Of a stretch of 64,000 nt of DNA, positions 10,266-21,751 are shown in pieces. A model generated the notes under the pieces. The model ran no database searches, was not told the DNA's origin, and saw only the letters and a list, made by a program, of their open reading frames with translations. Location: assembly GCA_021018815.1 (NCBI GenBank), contig JAITYX010000040.1:4456501-4520500 (forward strand). Reading direction: 5' to 3'. Numbering within the stretch: position 1 is the first letter of the stretch; each line of letters starts with the position of its first letter. This DNA comes from Talinum fruticosum. Taxonomy: Eukaryota; Streptophyta; Magnoliopsida; Caryophyllales; Talinaceae. Made by a program: the position numbers and the translations under genes.

Positions 10266-11552
10266 TGAAGACTCGGACACTTGCTCCGCACTTTTCCGAG
10301 TTCTATCCAAGGAATCGGGTATAAGAACTTCTCACTTATAAGGTTTTGATTCCAAGGCATTCTCTGCACTTTAGAAACTTTTCGAAGTGATATAGTATAT
10401 TTTCTAAGTCATATAGCATTTACTTCACGTATTCTTGCTTGTCTCTATGTGACTCGAGAATGTGTTCATGCTATCTCACTTAGGTCTGAGTCTTTCATCA
10501 CTTAGAAGTATCACATGTTCAATTGACTAGTATTCGCATAACCGCGCTCGGATCCGACTTCATGTTACAAGCCTTATTCTATTATAGTCGGCGCTTCTAG
10601 TCTGAATCATGCATAGTCTATATCAAGTTATTTCAATATGATATTCTTTATGTAACTTGATTCTACGCTTAGACTAACTCGGATGGAATTTTGAGTTTCA
10701 TGGATATTAGACTTAGAAAATTCCATTCACTTTCCGACTCGAGATAATTAGTCGCTTAATTATCTTGATTAAATTATTATCTTTGTCTAATCTTGGACCA
10801 AAGTATTTTATACTTTGAGAACCAATTTGATTTACTTTTGTAGGTTATTCAAACGAGGCTACATCTTTTGAAAATACAAAAGTAACCGGCTTCAAAACGT
10901 CAAATCACCAAGCATACATGGCTTTTCCCCTTCTCTAGCTAGCCCTGGAAGATTGTGTTAGGAGTGTCTGTTTCCAAATCCGGAAAACCGAAATGCCAAG
11001 CTTAACGGTGGTTTCCACCTTATCTTTTAAGACACCGCTAGTGGTTTTGGGACTACCAAAGAAGTTAAGAACCATTGTCCAACATTCATTTTTCAACGGA
11101 TACTTTACGAGGGACTCGAAATTCGTCAACAATGGTCACAAAGGACTTCCCGTAAGAAGTTGGAGATAGCGGCTATGCTGCTTGGTCTTCTATAAATAGA
11201 AGCCAACTCACAAGACTTGAAGATTGCCGAACCTATTGTTAATACTCGTACTTAAGCAAAGTCATTGTATTCATTCTCAATCTTCTACTTACAACTCCCA
11301 CTCTATAATTCATTACTTTCGAGTTGTAAGGTCTTGTACTTAGTTACAAACACTTTCTTCTTACTTTCTAAGTAAGGTCCGTTGGCCGAGCTGTAAGGGT
11401 TAACTCAGGTCGAGTTGTCCCTAGCTGTAAGGGTGATCTCGGCTAGGAAGTACTAGATCGGATAAAGGAACTTCGAGTCTAGGAAAAACTTGTAAAGAAT
11501 TGTCTAGGGGGCAACTCGGGTTCAATCGGTCTACGGTATCTTGTGGACTCAA
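10266..11552 (+). repeat. 3' LTR of element A, 3'-truncated
   Basis: It aligns with 1107-2393 of the 5' LTR, including the TATA box at 11191-11198. It stops after GTGGACTCAA, so ~310 bp of U5 are missing. The next bases resemble ORF3 (9066-9100 of A), which fits a deletion that removed the LTR end and part of Z. Confidence 0.85.
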
Positions 11553-11587
11553 CTTCCTACCCCACTTGGTGGTGCTTCCACCTCAAC
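11553..11587 (+). mobile_element. ORF3 scrap, probably the continuation of element Z
   Basis: CCCCACTTGGTGGTGCTTCC and its flanks resemble 9066-9100 of ORF3 in A, same strand. It is about 35 bp long, so the assignment is tentative. Confidence 0.45.
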
Positions 11588-12606
11588 TTTGTACCCAGCG
11601 TAATTAGCATTTGAGTATCTAGTGAGAGTCGGTTCGAATCTCTAGAGTACCATAGACCTAAATTCCGAGTCCCTGCAACATATCCGAATATTCTCTTCAC
11701 CGCAGCGAGATGTGATTCTTTTGAATTAGCTTGGAATCTTGCGCATAGACGGACACTAAACATTATATATGGCCTACTAAAAGTAAGATATAGCAAAGAT
11801 CCAATCATACCTCGATAGAGCTTCGATCTATTGCTTTACCTTTTCAGTCCGAGTCGAGTTTTATGCTACTCGCTCATAGGTGTTCGCTGCATGCTTTGCA
11901 TCTTGAAGTTTATACTTTTTCAGCAATTCCTTGGTATACTTTGATTAAAGGACATAGATTCCATCTTTGTCTTGCTTGATTTGTAGACCAAGGATGAAAT
12001 TGAGTTCTCCCATCATACTCATTTGGAATTCCTGTCTCATTAACTCGGAAAAATCTCGACACGAAATTCATTAGTAGCTCCAAAAATTATGTGGTCAACA
12101 TATATATGACCGATAAGGAAGTCTTGTCCCTTGGTTTTTATAAAGAGAGTCTTGTCAATCTGACCTCTTCTAAAATCATTTTGAACCAAGAAATTGCTCG
12201 AGTCTTTCATACCGGGCTCCGGGAGCTTATTTAAGACCATAAAGAGCTTTTTCAGTTTGAAAACCTGATTTGGAAAAGCTGAGTTTTCAAATCCGGGGTT
12301 GCTCAACATAGACTTCCTCTTCGATAAAACCATTAAGAATTGCGCACATAACATCCATTTGATATAACTTGATATTCATACTAGATGCAAATGCCAACAG
12401 GATTCTAATGGCTTCAATTCAGCTACAGGTGCAAAGGTTTCTCCACAATCAATTCCTTCTTCCCGATTGTAGCCTTGAGCCACAAGTCTAGCCTTGTTTC
12501 GACTACCAACCCACCTTCATCCAGTTTGTTCTTAAAAACCCATTTGGTTTCTATGATCGGGTGGTCGGAAGATTGTTTGGTCAAAGTCCGGACTTGGTTT
12601 CTTTCA
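11588..12606 (-). pseudogene. pol: Inverted copia pol fragment (RT to start of RNase H)
   Basis: Read on the minus strand, it gives part of RT and the start of RNase [14 protein letters not shown] near 12520, then FIKTKGQDFLIGHIYVDH near 12100 and MIGSLLYLTFSRPYIMFSV at 11808. The catalytic motif reads YVDH instead of YVDD (12091-12102), which would disable the polymerase. Neither LTR, PBS nor PPT accompanies it. It joins an LTR fragment in the opposite orientation at 12606. It is a rearranged remnant, not a separate element. Confidence 0.75.
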
Positions 12607-12724
12607 AATAGAAGCCACTTCACAAGACTATGAGATTGCTTGGAACAGAATTTATTGTTGAACTAATTGATGTTCTCATTCTTACTCAATCTTCTATTTA
12701 CAACTACAAGTCTGTATTTAATAT
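12607..12724 (+). repeat. LTR fragment (R region) of the copia family
   Basis: It begins TAGAAGCCACTTCACAAGAC, which is the sequence just after the LTR TATA box, and includes CTCAATCTTCTATTTACAAC. It stops at ~12724, where an upstream (U3) segment of an LTR begins, so the order is not that of one intact LTR. Confidence 0.6.
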
Positions 12725-13784
12725 TTGAACCTATTGAATATTAGACTAAGAAAATTCCATTTTCTTAGGTCAAGGATAATTAAGCACTTAATTATGATAA
12801 ATTAATTATTATCCCTTACTAATCTTAGACCAAAGTATTTTTATACTTTGAGTACCACATTGATTTACTTTTGCGAGGTTGATTAAAGTATTTTAATCTG
12901 ATTTTGAAAAGCATAAGCAACCGGCTTCTAACGGTTAAGCACCGAGTACAAAGAAAAAGCACTATTTCAGGACAAGGCTTAGACACCATGTTAGGGTTGT
13001 TTGTTTCCAAATTCGGTAAACTTCAACTTTGAGTCTAACGCTTGTTTCCACCCTAGATTTCAGTCACAACTAGTGGGTTGGACTACTTTTCGTGCCAAGG
13101 ACCTAAGCACAATGTTCACATGTACAACGACTCCTTTTCTAAGTGACTTAGACTATCCGTTACAATGGTTAGTGAAACTCTCAAGTCCAAAATCAGTCAC
13201 AACGACTACTCTGCCCTATTGAGTATAAATAGAAGCCTTCCTACAAGACTTGAAGATTGATGAACACTTACTCAGCTCATACTCTCTCAATCTTTAGCTT
13301 TCAACTCTATACTTAAGTTCTTACTTTATGAGTTATAAAGAGAAAAGTCTTGTAATCACTCTTACACTTTTCAATTCTGTATAAAGTCCCTTGACTAAGC
13401 TATAAGGTTTAAGTCGGCTCGGTTGTCTCTAGCCATAAGGGTTATCTCAATAGAGAAGTACTAGAACGAGATAAGGGAACTTCGTTTCTAGGAAAATATG
13501 TATTTAAATTGTCTCAAGGAGCGATTCCGTAATAGTAAGTCCTTGTATTTTGTGGATTAAAATAGTGGATTTGACTTAGTGCTTGGATTAGTACTTGTCT
13601 GTGGTTTTCTGCCCCAGGAGGGTTTCTATGTAATTTATGAGTTCTGCTCTTCGAGTCCAATCTAGACTCGGAATAGTTTTCTAAGTCTTTTGTTTATACA
13701 AAGCTTTATAATTCCACATGATTTCCTTCACACCCTATTCATCCCCCTCTAGTGTGATTCAAACTCTTCGATAGCAAACCATTA
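12725..13784 (+). repeat. 5' LTR of element B, 5'-truncated
   Basis: It matches A's LTR from the middle of U3 (GAATATTAGACTAAGAAAAT onward) to the end before the PBS. The TATA box TATAAATA is at 13224-13231. About 400 bp of U3 are missing. The LTR end reads AAACCATTA rather than AACCTTCA. Confidence 0.8.
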
Positions 13785-13786
13785 AT

Positions 13787-13798
13787 TGGTATCGGATC
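13787..13798 (+). other. Primer binding site (element B)
   Basis: TGGTATCGGATCC is two bases after the LTR. It is a decayed version of the family primer site (TGGTATCGAGCC). Confidence 0.7.
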
Positions 13799-13842
13799 CT
13801 AGCCTTTCAAAGGATCTACAAATCCAAGGTCTAAAGATCAAG

Positions 13843-15641
13843 ATGGCTCTTAACTATGGAGAGTTCGATGAAGGAAGATCTTTCACTAGACCACCCAAGT
13901 TTAAGGGATCAAACTTCGCACACTTGGAAAAAGATCATGGAGTGCTTCATCCAGGATTATGATGAGGAGGTCAGGAACATCATCTGTAATGGAAACTACA
14001 CTCTTACAAAGATGGAAGGAACACAATCTGTACCTAAAAGTGAAGTTTGAGTTCACACCCGAAGAAAACAAAAGGTACAGAAAGAACTTCAAGGCTGTGA
14101 ACACCACGATGTGCGATATTGATGTAGCAGAATACAAGAGAGTATTGGCCGGTGACATTGCCAAAGAAGTTTGGGATACACTAGTCACTACATATGAAGG
14201 TACTTGTAAGGTGAAGCACGCAAAGATTAGTTAGTATCTTCACAAGTATGAGCTATTCAAGATAGAGCCTAATAAGAACATAATTCGGATGTACATTCAC
14301 TTCACTGAGATTGTCAACAATATCAAGTCTCTTGGAAAGAAAATATCTCATGAAGAAGTCGTTATAAAGATTATGAGGAGTCTACCCTGGAGAAGATGGG
14401 GTCCCAAGGTGAAAGCTATTGAGGAACCTCAGCACCTGTCTCAACTCACGCCGGATGAGCTTATTGAAAAATTACTCACCCATGAGTTACATCTCGAAGA
14501 AAGGAAGCTTAGGTTAGCACCAAAAGAAACATTGCTCTCAAGGCCTCGGAAGAAAGAAGCCCAAGTTTGAGCTCCTTAGATTATGAAGAATACCTATGGC
14601 ACTTCTAGCCCGAGGTTTCAAGAAAATGATGAAATACAAAAAGTGGCAAAAGAGGCCCAAGCAAAAGTTCTATAAGAAAGACAAAAATGGTAAATTTTCA
14701 TCCTGTTCAAATTTCTCTTTGACTAAGAACTCTAACTATTTTTAGTGTGGTAGCAAGGACCACATAATTAAAGACTATCTAAAGTCAAGGACAGAAAGAA
14801 GAAAAGGTTATGGGTGCTACCTAGAGCGGTGAAGAGTCGGAAGAAGATGATGACACCGATGATGAGTCAAAGTGTCTAATGGCTTTATCGGACTCGGATG
14901 CTTAATCCGAGTCGAGATAGCGATGTATCGAATGCTGAGGATACATATCCTCACAAGGAAATAAATTGCTTCCTTACGTTTTCCAAGCATGATCTTGCTA
15001 CATATATTTTTACTTTGGAAGAAAAGTCCAATTCTGAATCTTCTTAGTTCAAAGAGAAACTAAAATCTCTTAATGCTAAGAACATCACTTTGAACAAGGA
15101 TTTAGAAAACTTGAGACAAAATCTGAATGTGCTTGAGCCTAGTACTCAAGATACTGAGATTGAGTCCGAGGGCCTCAAAATAGAGAATGAACAATTGAAG
15201 CAAAAGATTAATGAGTCTCAAGAGCTGGTTTTAAAACTCACTCAAAATCGGAAAAACCTTGATTTATTACTTAGTTCTCGGTGTGTCTCATTTAGAAAAA
15301 AGGTCTTGGATACAATACTGAAGAGAAAGACAATTCCTATAAAAACCTTTTCAGAATCGATTCCAGAACTATTAAATTCGGGAGAGCTGAGCATGGTCGT
15401 ATTCATTCTTAAAGAAAAGGAACCGAGCCCATACCAGTTTTCATAAAAAGCCTTCTCAACCTGTTTACAAAAAGAGAGGTTTTCAAAGGAAAGAGACACA
15501 TAGTCAATTCTCAAGGAAGAAGACTCGGAATCAGACTAGACCCAAAATTATTGAAATCTGGTTTCCTAAAAGTGCTCTTTCTTATAAAAGGACCACGAGT
15601 AAAAATAATTACTTGGGTTTCTAAGAGAAAGTGAGAAGGGT
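13843..15641 (+). pseudogene. gag: gag of element B (broken)
   Basis: MALNYGEFDEGRSF is at the start, then pieces in shifting frames: capsid-like region at 13959-14234 (VNTTMCDIDVAEYKRVLAGD), then 14289-14570 (YIHFTEIVNNIKSLGKKISHEEV and LTPDELIEKLLTHELHLEE). The basic segment near 14620 leads to a lost zinc knuckle (~14740, first Cys now a stop). The coiled coil at 15090-15446 is well kept (LENLRQNLNVLE, then IENEQLKQKINESQELVLKL). It ends at the TAG shared by the family (15642-15644). Confidence 0.75.
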
Positions 15642-18440
15642 TAGTTTGTTTCTGTTTTTGTAGGTCACTTAAAATTGAAAGGGTCATTGGTACTTAGACA
15701 ATGGATGCTCACAATACATGTTTAGAGAATCAAGACTCTTCTCGGAATCGGAAGAAACGAAAGGAGGAAAGGTCACATTTGAAGACATCAATAAGGGCAA
15801 GATGGTTAGGAATTGGAAGAATTAGTCAAGGAGATAACTTAGTAATCCCAATCTACTTTGTTAAAGGCTCAAATATAATCTTCTGAGCATATCTCAGTCT
15901 GTGTGACAAAGGTCAAGAGGTAAGGTTCACTCGGACCAACTTCTTTATTTCTCGATGCGAGTCACCAAAGAGACAAAACTCTTAGGTCCGAGGTTAGGTA
16001 ACACTTACATTGTTCCTCTTTTAAATTCTAGTTAAGATTTATCATGTTTAAAAGCATATTTGAATGATGATTCATGGATATGGCATCATAGACTAGGCCA
16101 TATCAGCATGCATACTATGAAGAAACTTGCATCTCATGGATTAGTTAGAGGATTACCTAACTGTTCATTAAAGAAAGATAAAACCTATGTTGCTTGCACA
16201 AAAGGGAAACAAGTCATATCATCTTTTCAGCCACTCAAGATAGTATCTACATCTGAAGTAGTTGAATTTATACATATAGATCTACCTTACTATTTCTAGT
16301 CCGAAGCAGTCAATACGGCAAATTACACTCTCAATAGATGCCTCATTTGATCTATTATGAAGAAGACACCCTATGAGCTACACAAAGGAAAGAAGCTTAA
16401 CATTTACTACTTCAAACGATTCAGATGTAAATTCTTTGTGCATAACAATGGTAAGGAACATTTGACCAAATTTGATGCTAGGTCAAATGAAGGTATTTTC
16501 TTTAGTTATTCTTCATATAGCAAAGCTTATAGAATCTTTAACAAAAACCAACAAAAGAAGAAAATATTGTGGTAGGACAAGTGAATTCACTTTCTTAGAT
16601 CTCAAGCTCTAACGAGATGAAGATGACATAACATAGGTTGAGTTGAGAATAAATATGAACAAAGAAAGCTGAACCAACTCGGAATGAGCAAATTCTGGAA
16701 CCAGCTTAGACCACTAAAGGACAAGTAAATAAAGAAGACCAACAATTTGAACCAACTAATGATCAGAACATTCAACCAACAAACCTTATAAATCGGAGGA
16801 TATGTAAAGGTTTCAAATATGCATCTAGTCCCCCACCTGAGAACTTCAGTTATGACATCAATAGTGGGGTAAGAACTAGTTCTTCTTTGCAAAACTTATG
16901 TGCATTTTTAGCATTCATTTCATTAATTGAACCTAGAAATGTACTAGAAGCCCCACTTTGAACCTGAATGGGTAGAGGCCATGCAAGAAGTGTTAACTCA
17001 ATTTAAAAGAAACCAAGTCCGGACTATGACCAAATCACCTTCTAACCACCAAGTTATAGGAAACAAATGGGTTTTCAAGAACAAACTAGATCAAGGAGAG
17101 TTGGTAGCCAAAAACAAAGCCAGATTAGTTGCTCGAGGATATAGAAAAGAGGGAATTAATTATGGGAAACCTTTGCCTCTGTTGTTAGGATTGAGGCAAT
17201 GTAAATTCTCTTAGAATTTGCATCTATCATGAACATTAACCTTTGTAAAATGGATGTTAAGTGTGCATTTATTAATGGTTATATTCAAGAAGAAGTTTAC
17301 GTTGAGCAACCCCCGAATTTGAAAACTCTTAATTTCTAAATCATGTTTTCAAATTATAAAAAGCTTTGTATGGTCCGAAATAAGCTCCCAGAGCATGGTA
17401 TGGAAGACTAAGTAGTTTCTTGGTTGAAAATGATTTCAAAAGAGGTCTTACTGACAAAACTCTTTTCACAAAAACTAACGGGAATGACTTTCTCATTATT
17501 CAAATTTATGTTGATGACATTATCTTTGGAGCTACTAATGAAACTCTATGCCAAGAATTTTCCGAGTTGACGAGACAAGAGTTCCAAATGAGTATGATGG
17601 GAGAACTCAATTTCTTCCTTGGATTGCAAATTAAGCAAGAGAAAGATGGCATTTATGTTCATCAATCAAAATACACCAATAAGTATTTGAAGAAGTACAA
17701 GCTACGAGGATGTGAAACATGCAGCAACGCCAATGAGTAACGAGTACTAAACTAGACTCGAATGAGAAAGGTAAAGGTGTAAATCAAAAACTTTATAGAG
17801 GTATGATAGGATCTCTACTTCATCTTACATCTAGTAGGCCAGATATCATGCTTTATGTCTGCCAATGTGCAAGATTTGAAGCTAACCCAAAGGAATCACA
17901 TCTCACTACGAGTGAAGAGAATTTTTAAATATCTTGCGGGGACTCGGACACTTGGTCTCTCTTATTTAAAAGACTCTTATCCGACTCTCATCTGGATAAT
18001 CGGATGTCGACTATGCTTGGAAACAAGGTTGATAGAAAGAGCACCTTAAGAGCATGTCAATTTCTGGCTCAATCACTCATTTTCTTGTAGTGAAAGAAAC
18101 AAAACTCAATTTCCCTATCAACTATTGAGGTAGAGTACATAGCAGCTAGAGCTTGCTATGCTCAAATTCTATGGATCAAGCAACACTTGAAGGATCTTGG
18201 ATTGTTCACATTTATCCCAAATAAGTGTGATAATCAAAGTGTCATCAGCATAACCAAGAATACAGTTCAGCATTAAAAAAAAAACAAAGCATATTGAGGT
18301 CAAGTATTATTTTCTAAGGACCACTCTGAAAAAAGGTGATATTGAACTTGAGTTTATTCCTACCAAATTTCATCACAAAACCTTTGAGTGAAGATTAATT
18401 TTGCTTTCTTAGGTATGAACTTGGTATGATGATTGCATGA
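15642..18440 (+). pseudogene. pol: pol of element B, integrase core deleted
   Basis: PR: HWYLDNGCS near 15683, with DSG changed to DNG. The pre-integrase zinc domain is at 16060-16200 (HHRLGHISMHT...ACTKGK). At ~16281 the reading jumps from HIDL to PYYF, so about 390 bp with the second Asp and the Glu of the integrase core are missing. RT: VIGNKWVFKNKLD, CKMDVKCAFINGY, then YVDD at 17506-17517. RNase H covers 17800-18440 with stops; its end is decayed (RYELGMMIA). This copy could not supply integrase even if frames were corrected. Confidence 0.8.
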
Positions 18441-18757
18441 TTATCTAATTCATTGCATGAGAATTTGTGAGTTTGATTTATTATTATTTTTCTGAATGAA
18501 TAACAAATACTTCATTTGAACCATAATGAAACCGAGCTGTGAGTTATTAATTTTCTGAGTGTGTTTTGAGTCACTCGGACACATTAATGAGTTAGACTCA
18601 GTCATTAGAAAAATGCATATCAAAATTCTAAGATCACATTTAAATCAATGGAGAATCTTAGAAATGTTTTAGAAATTTTTTTCTATCTCTGTCACACGAA
18701 CGGTCGGGAAACTAGCCGTTAGAAGGAAGCGGTTTCGGGATATAATAGTTGCACACT
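18441..18757 (+). other. pol-ORF3 spacer of element B, left of the CACTA insertion
   Basis: Non-coding; homologous to 7555-7810 of A and, inverted, to 49930-50170 of E. It contains GAAACTAGCCGTTAGAAGG and ends with ACT (18755-18757), the left target duplication of the transposon. Confidence 0.7.
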
Positions 18758-18895
18758 TACTACAAGAAAATGATGTTTTGTAGCAAACATTTTGTGGCAA
18801 AATTAAAGTCACTGCAATATTTTCAAAAATATCAAAATATTTGTGGCAATATAAAGTTTGCCACAAAATGGGCAGCCTATAGTGGCAATTTATTT
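18758..18895 (+). repeat. Left terminal and subterminal repeats of the CACTA element
   Basis: A 14-bp TIR is followed by short motifs in both orientations: GTAGCAAAC, TTTTGTGGCAAAA, TTTGTGGCAAT, TTTGCCACAAAAT and TAGTGGCAAT. Such clustered subterminal motifs are the usual binding sites of the TNPA-type protein in this superfamily. Confidence 0.75.
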
Positions 18896-19260
18896 AAAAT
18901 TACTACTAATAATTTTAATTTTCATTGATGGATATAACTTTGATAATTACAAATAATAATGGGTAATTCGTATAAATTTACAATTGTATGAAGAAATATA
19001 TGTACACTCGAATAAAACAAAATTGTGTCTCGAACACCATTTATTTATAAATAAAATAATAAGTAAATGAAAAAAATAATAAATAAAAAAATTAGAAAAT
19101 ATATACAAGCCAATAAAATTTAGCAAAATGTATAATTATACGTTTAACCATGTGGTGAAGAAAATAGTAAAAAGATAAGAGATAATAAAATTTAATAGGA
19201 GAAAATTAAAAAAAGCTGCTATCAAAAAGCAAAAAGCATCGAGATATCATATCAATGAAA
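18896..19260. other. AT-rich interior of the CACTA element, no feature recognised
   Basis: This is strongly AT-rich (runs such as AAATAAAATAATAAG) with no supported ORF or repeat. Confidence 0.6.
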
Positions 19261-19620
19261 AGGAGGGGGTGTATGTAAACCAAGAAAATATCATCTTACA
19301 TCTCCTCCCACCTCTCCTTCACTCCCTCTCTTACCGTCAGCCGGCCAAACCTCGCCTTGCTCCTTCGCCACCGGTGCACCCTGGCCGCTGCCTTGTTGCC
19401 CCATCCATTTTTCTATTCTGCCTTCCCTGTCTTGTACCAGCAAGAGGCGAGAACAACCCTGTGTTGCTACTGTCGTTGGCCAACTATTGCCACCGCCCCC
19501 GGGCCACTTCCCGGCACTTGAAGCTGGCGACCAACGCTTGAGGCGTCGCCTCGACATTGAACTCCACCACCTGACCTTCCACCCTCCTATTCTTCCTTTA
19601 ACCCCTTTTGAAGTATCTCT
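19261..19620. other. GC-rich island inside the CACTA element, possible captured sequence
   Basis: About 300 bp of C-rich DNA sit in an otherwise AT-rich element. Open frames exist on both strands (19269-19541 plus, 19291-19557 minus), but both are rich in Pro/Ser/Gly/Arg and match nothing I recognise. CACTA elements often carry pieces of host genes, so a captured exon or leader is possible but unproven. Confidence 0.3.
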
Positions 19621-19960
19621 CTAATCCTCAATTTCTATGTAAATTATATCATAAATTCATGTTATAATTGAATAATTAGACAAGTAGATGTTGTAAATCA
19701 TGTTGTAATTGAATTTTGAATTGGTTGTGGTGGAATTGGAAGAACTTTGGGGAGTAATTGAAATATGGTTATATATAAAGTTAGGGTTGAGTATATGTCC
19801 ATAAGGTATTGGAAATTAATTTGAGTTTATCCAAAATTGTGGACATGCTTGTTGAATTTCTATATGAGCATGAATGGATTGCTTGGGTGTGTGAAGATTG
19901 TTTAAGTTATAGAGCTAGGCCAGGGAAGTGAAATAATCAAAATTGGGTTATGTTAATATT
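19621..19960. other. CACTA interior, no gene recognised
   Basis: AT-rich sequence with no convincing coding potential; it leads into a direct duplication. Confidence 0.5.
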
Positions 19961-20357
19961 GAAAAAATTTGATGAAAATACATTTGGAAGTTTTATTAGA
20001 ATTGGAAGTGGTTTTTGTGGAGTTGAAATTTGTAATTAGGAAGGTGATATGATCTGGAGACTCTTAAACTATTTAAGTTTTAAGTATATGATGTAGAGAT
20101 ATTTTAATTGTAGGTGTAAATATATATATGACATGTTAAACGATAGGTGAAATGTCCTTGAAAAAAATTGACGAAAATACATTTAGAAGTTTTATTGGAA
20201 TTGGATGTGGTTTTTGTGGAGTTGAAATTTGTAATTAGGAAGGGGATATGATGTAGAGACTCTTAAACTGTTTAAGTTTTAAGTATATGATGTAGAGACT
20301 CTTTTAACTCGTTGGTGTAAATATTTATGTGACATATTCAATGACAGGTGAAATGTG
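19961..20357 (+). repeat. Direct tandem duplication, about 199 bp x 2
   Basis: Copy one (19961-20159) and copy two (20160-20357) share GAAAATACATTT, GTGGTTTTTGTGGAGTTGAA, TTTGTAATTAGGAAGG, GTTTAAGTTTTAAGTATATG and GACAGGTGAAATGT-like blocks in the same order. They differ at scattered positions. Confidence 0.8.
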
Positions 20358-21358
20358 TATAAATAGAAGCCTTGTCTCTAACAATAAGAGACGCAATGCC
20401 CCAACTTAAATTATAGCATCCACTGTCATATGTTTCTTAAATTTGATTTAGATACGGAATAATTTTATGGGGCATTATAATTTGGGCCGTTACAAATTCC
20501 TTCTCTGTGTTTAGTCTTTGTATGAATTCCTCATCCAAGACCGCTGTTGTTGACTAAACAAGTTTAATTTGTACTCCAACTGTTGTTTACGAATTCATAA
20601 TTGATTGATTTGGGATTCAATTGTGTAGTAGGTTTTCTATCCGACGCTATTTTGTATTGTGGTATATCGGAAATCCCTCATTTTAGAAACTAATTCATTT
20701 TTCGTTTCTTCGATTGGTGTGTTTTTTCAATCTGGTTTGCGATAATTCGATTGAGGCTCGGTGTTTTGATCGAAATCTAAGTAGCTTGTTGACAGAAAAT
20801 CCTAACCTGATTCACACTTTTTACGATGGGAAGGTATACTATCTCAATCTCTATCTCGAATAAGTTCGATATTCTTTTAAAATAGTTGCGGAGTTGTGGT
20901 TGCTTCCTTGATTGTGAATACATTTTATCTAGCACTTGGAAGCATTCATGTATTCTGAATTTCTTGATTTAATTCCTGGTTATTGCTTTTAGCTGAGACA
21001 TGCGTTGAAAAATGTTTGCTTAAACATTTTTTGTGGGTCTCTTGGAATCGATCTTATTAAGAATTGCATACATTTAGTCTTCCTATACCCAATACAAGAG
21101 GGATCCACATTTGGAGGAGTTGTTGTTGTACATGCTGTTATTATCAAGAAAAGATAGTGAAACCCCGACCGGAAGGTTTAGAGTTTCATATCTAAAAAGG
21201 TTATAGTTTCGCCGGTGGAAAAATTGGATGGTTTTCACATATATTAGGAACACATTAGTAGATTACGTCATCTTGTGGAACGTTTTTGTTTGTTTCGGAG
21301 GTGTGTCAAATTAACATGCTCTGATTTGTTTTTTAGAAGTTAATAGTCTTCGATACGA
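20358..21358. other. Unassigned CACTA interior
   Basis: Mixed-composition DNA with no long ORF. A TATAAATAG follows the duplication at ~20360. A GT-rich segment around 20830 (ATGGGAAG/GTATAC) could imitate a short first exon and a donor site, but nothing downstream supports a gene. It is a possible captured host segment, unidentified. Confidence 0.3.
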
Positions 21359-21751
21359 CAAGCCCTGTGTTGTGATCGATCAATGCAAATAGCCTATGCC
21401 AAAATGTGGCTCACTTAGGCAATTTTTGATTTTAGATAGTTAGCTACTAGATAGGGTTTACGGGGTCCTCCACACATGTAATTAAGTTAATAAAACATAT
21501 CTAAAATAATATTAAACCTGCCTTAATATTAGATACCAAAAATGAAAACATTTTTAAAAAATTAAAAATATCTATTATAAATAAGAATTCAAGGTGCTAC
21601 TATTAGAATCCATGCTGCAAAGCCTTTTTATTCATTGATAATTATCTTTTGCTACATGTTAAATTTTTCCAAAGCCTTAATAGCCTCAAACTCTGCAACA
21701 AATTAAAAAATAGGAATTTCTTAAGGCTGAAAGTGGCCAACACAACACAGT

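Larger units (their letters stand above)
1107..11552 (+). mobile_element. Element A: Sirevirus-type Ty1/copia retrotransposon, nearly full length, degenerate
   Basis: It has a 5' LTR (1107-2702), PBS, gag, pol, ORF3, PPT and a 3' LTR (10266-11552) that lacks its last ~310 bp. The LTR ends TGAAG and CTTCA form a short inverted repeat. The clade call rests on the tRNA-iMet-type PBS, the RT block IIFGATNE...MSMMGELNFFLG, the extra ORF after pol and the AAAAGGGGAGAT tract before the 3' LTR. The body shows many stops and frameshifts, so it is probably inactive as sequenced. Confidence 0.85.

Noticed and set aside
1107..11552. Reading ORF3 as a retroviral envelope because of its position
   Set aside because: No signal peptide, cleavage site or membrane segment is visible; its recognisable motif is that of a plant transposon-associated domain.
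19291..19557. Minus-strand ORF MSRRRLKRW... and plus-strand ORF 19269-19541
   Set aside because: Both come from the same GC-rich island, are compositionally biased and have no known motif; kept only as a possible captured segment.
20358..20520. Possible small MITE suggested by AATGCCCC...GGGGCATT
   Set aside because: The inverted match is short and imperfect, and no target duplication is evident.
21359..21751. Treating the block 21359-25207 as a single unique region
   Set aside because: Comparison with 25208-26770 shows it is one tandem unit split by a solo LTR with matching flanks.
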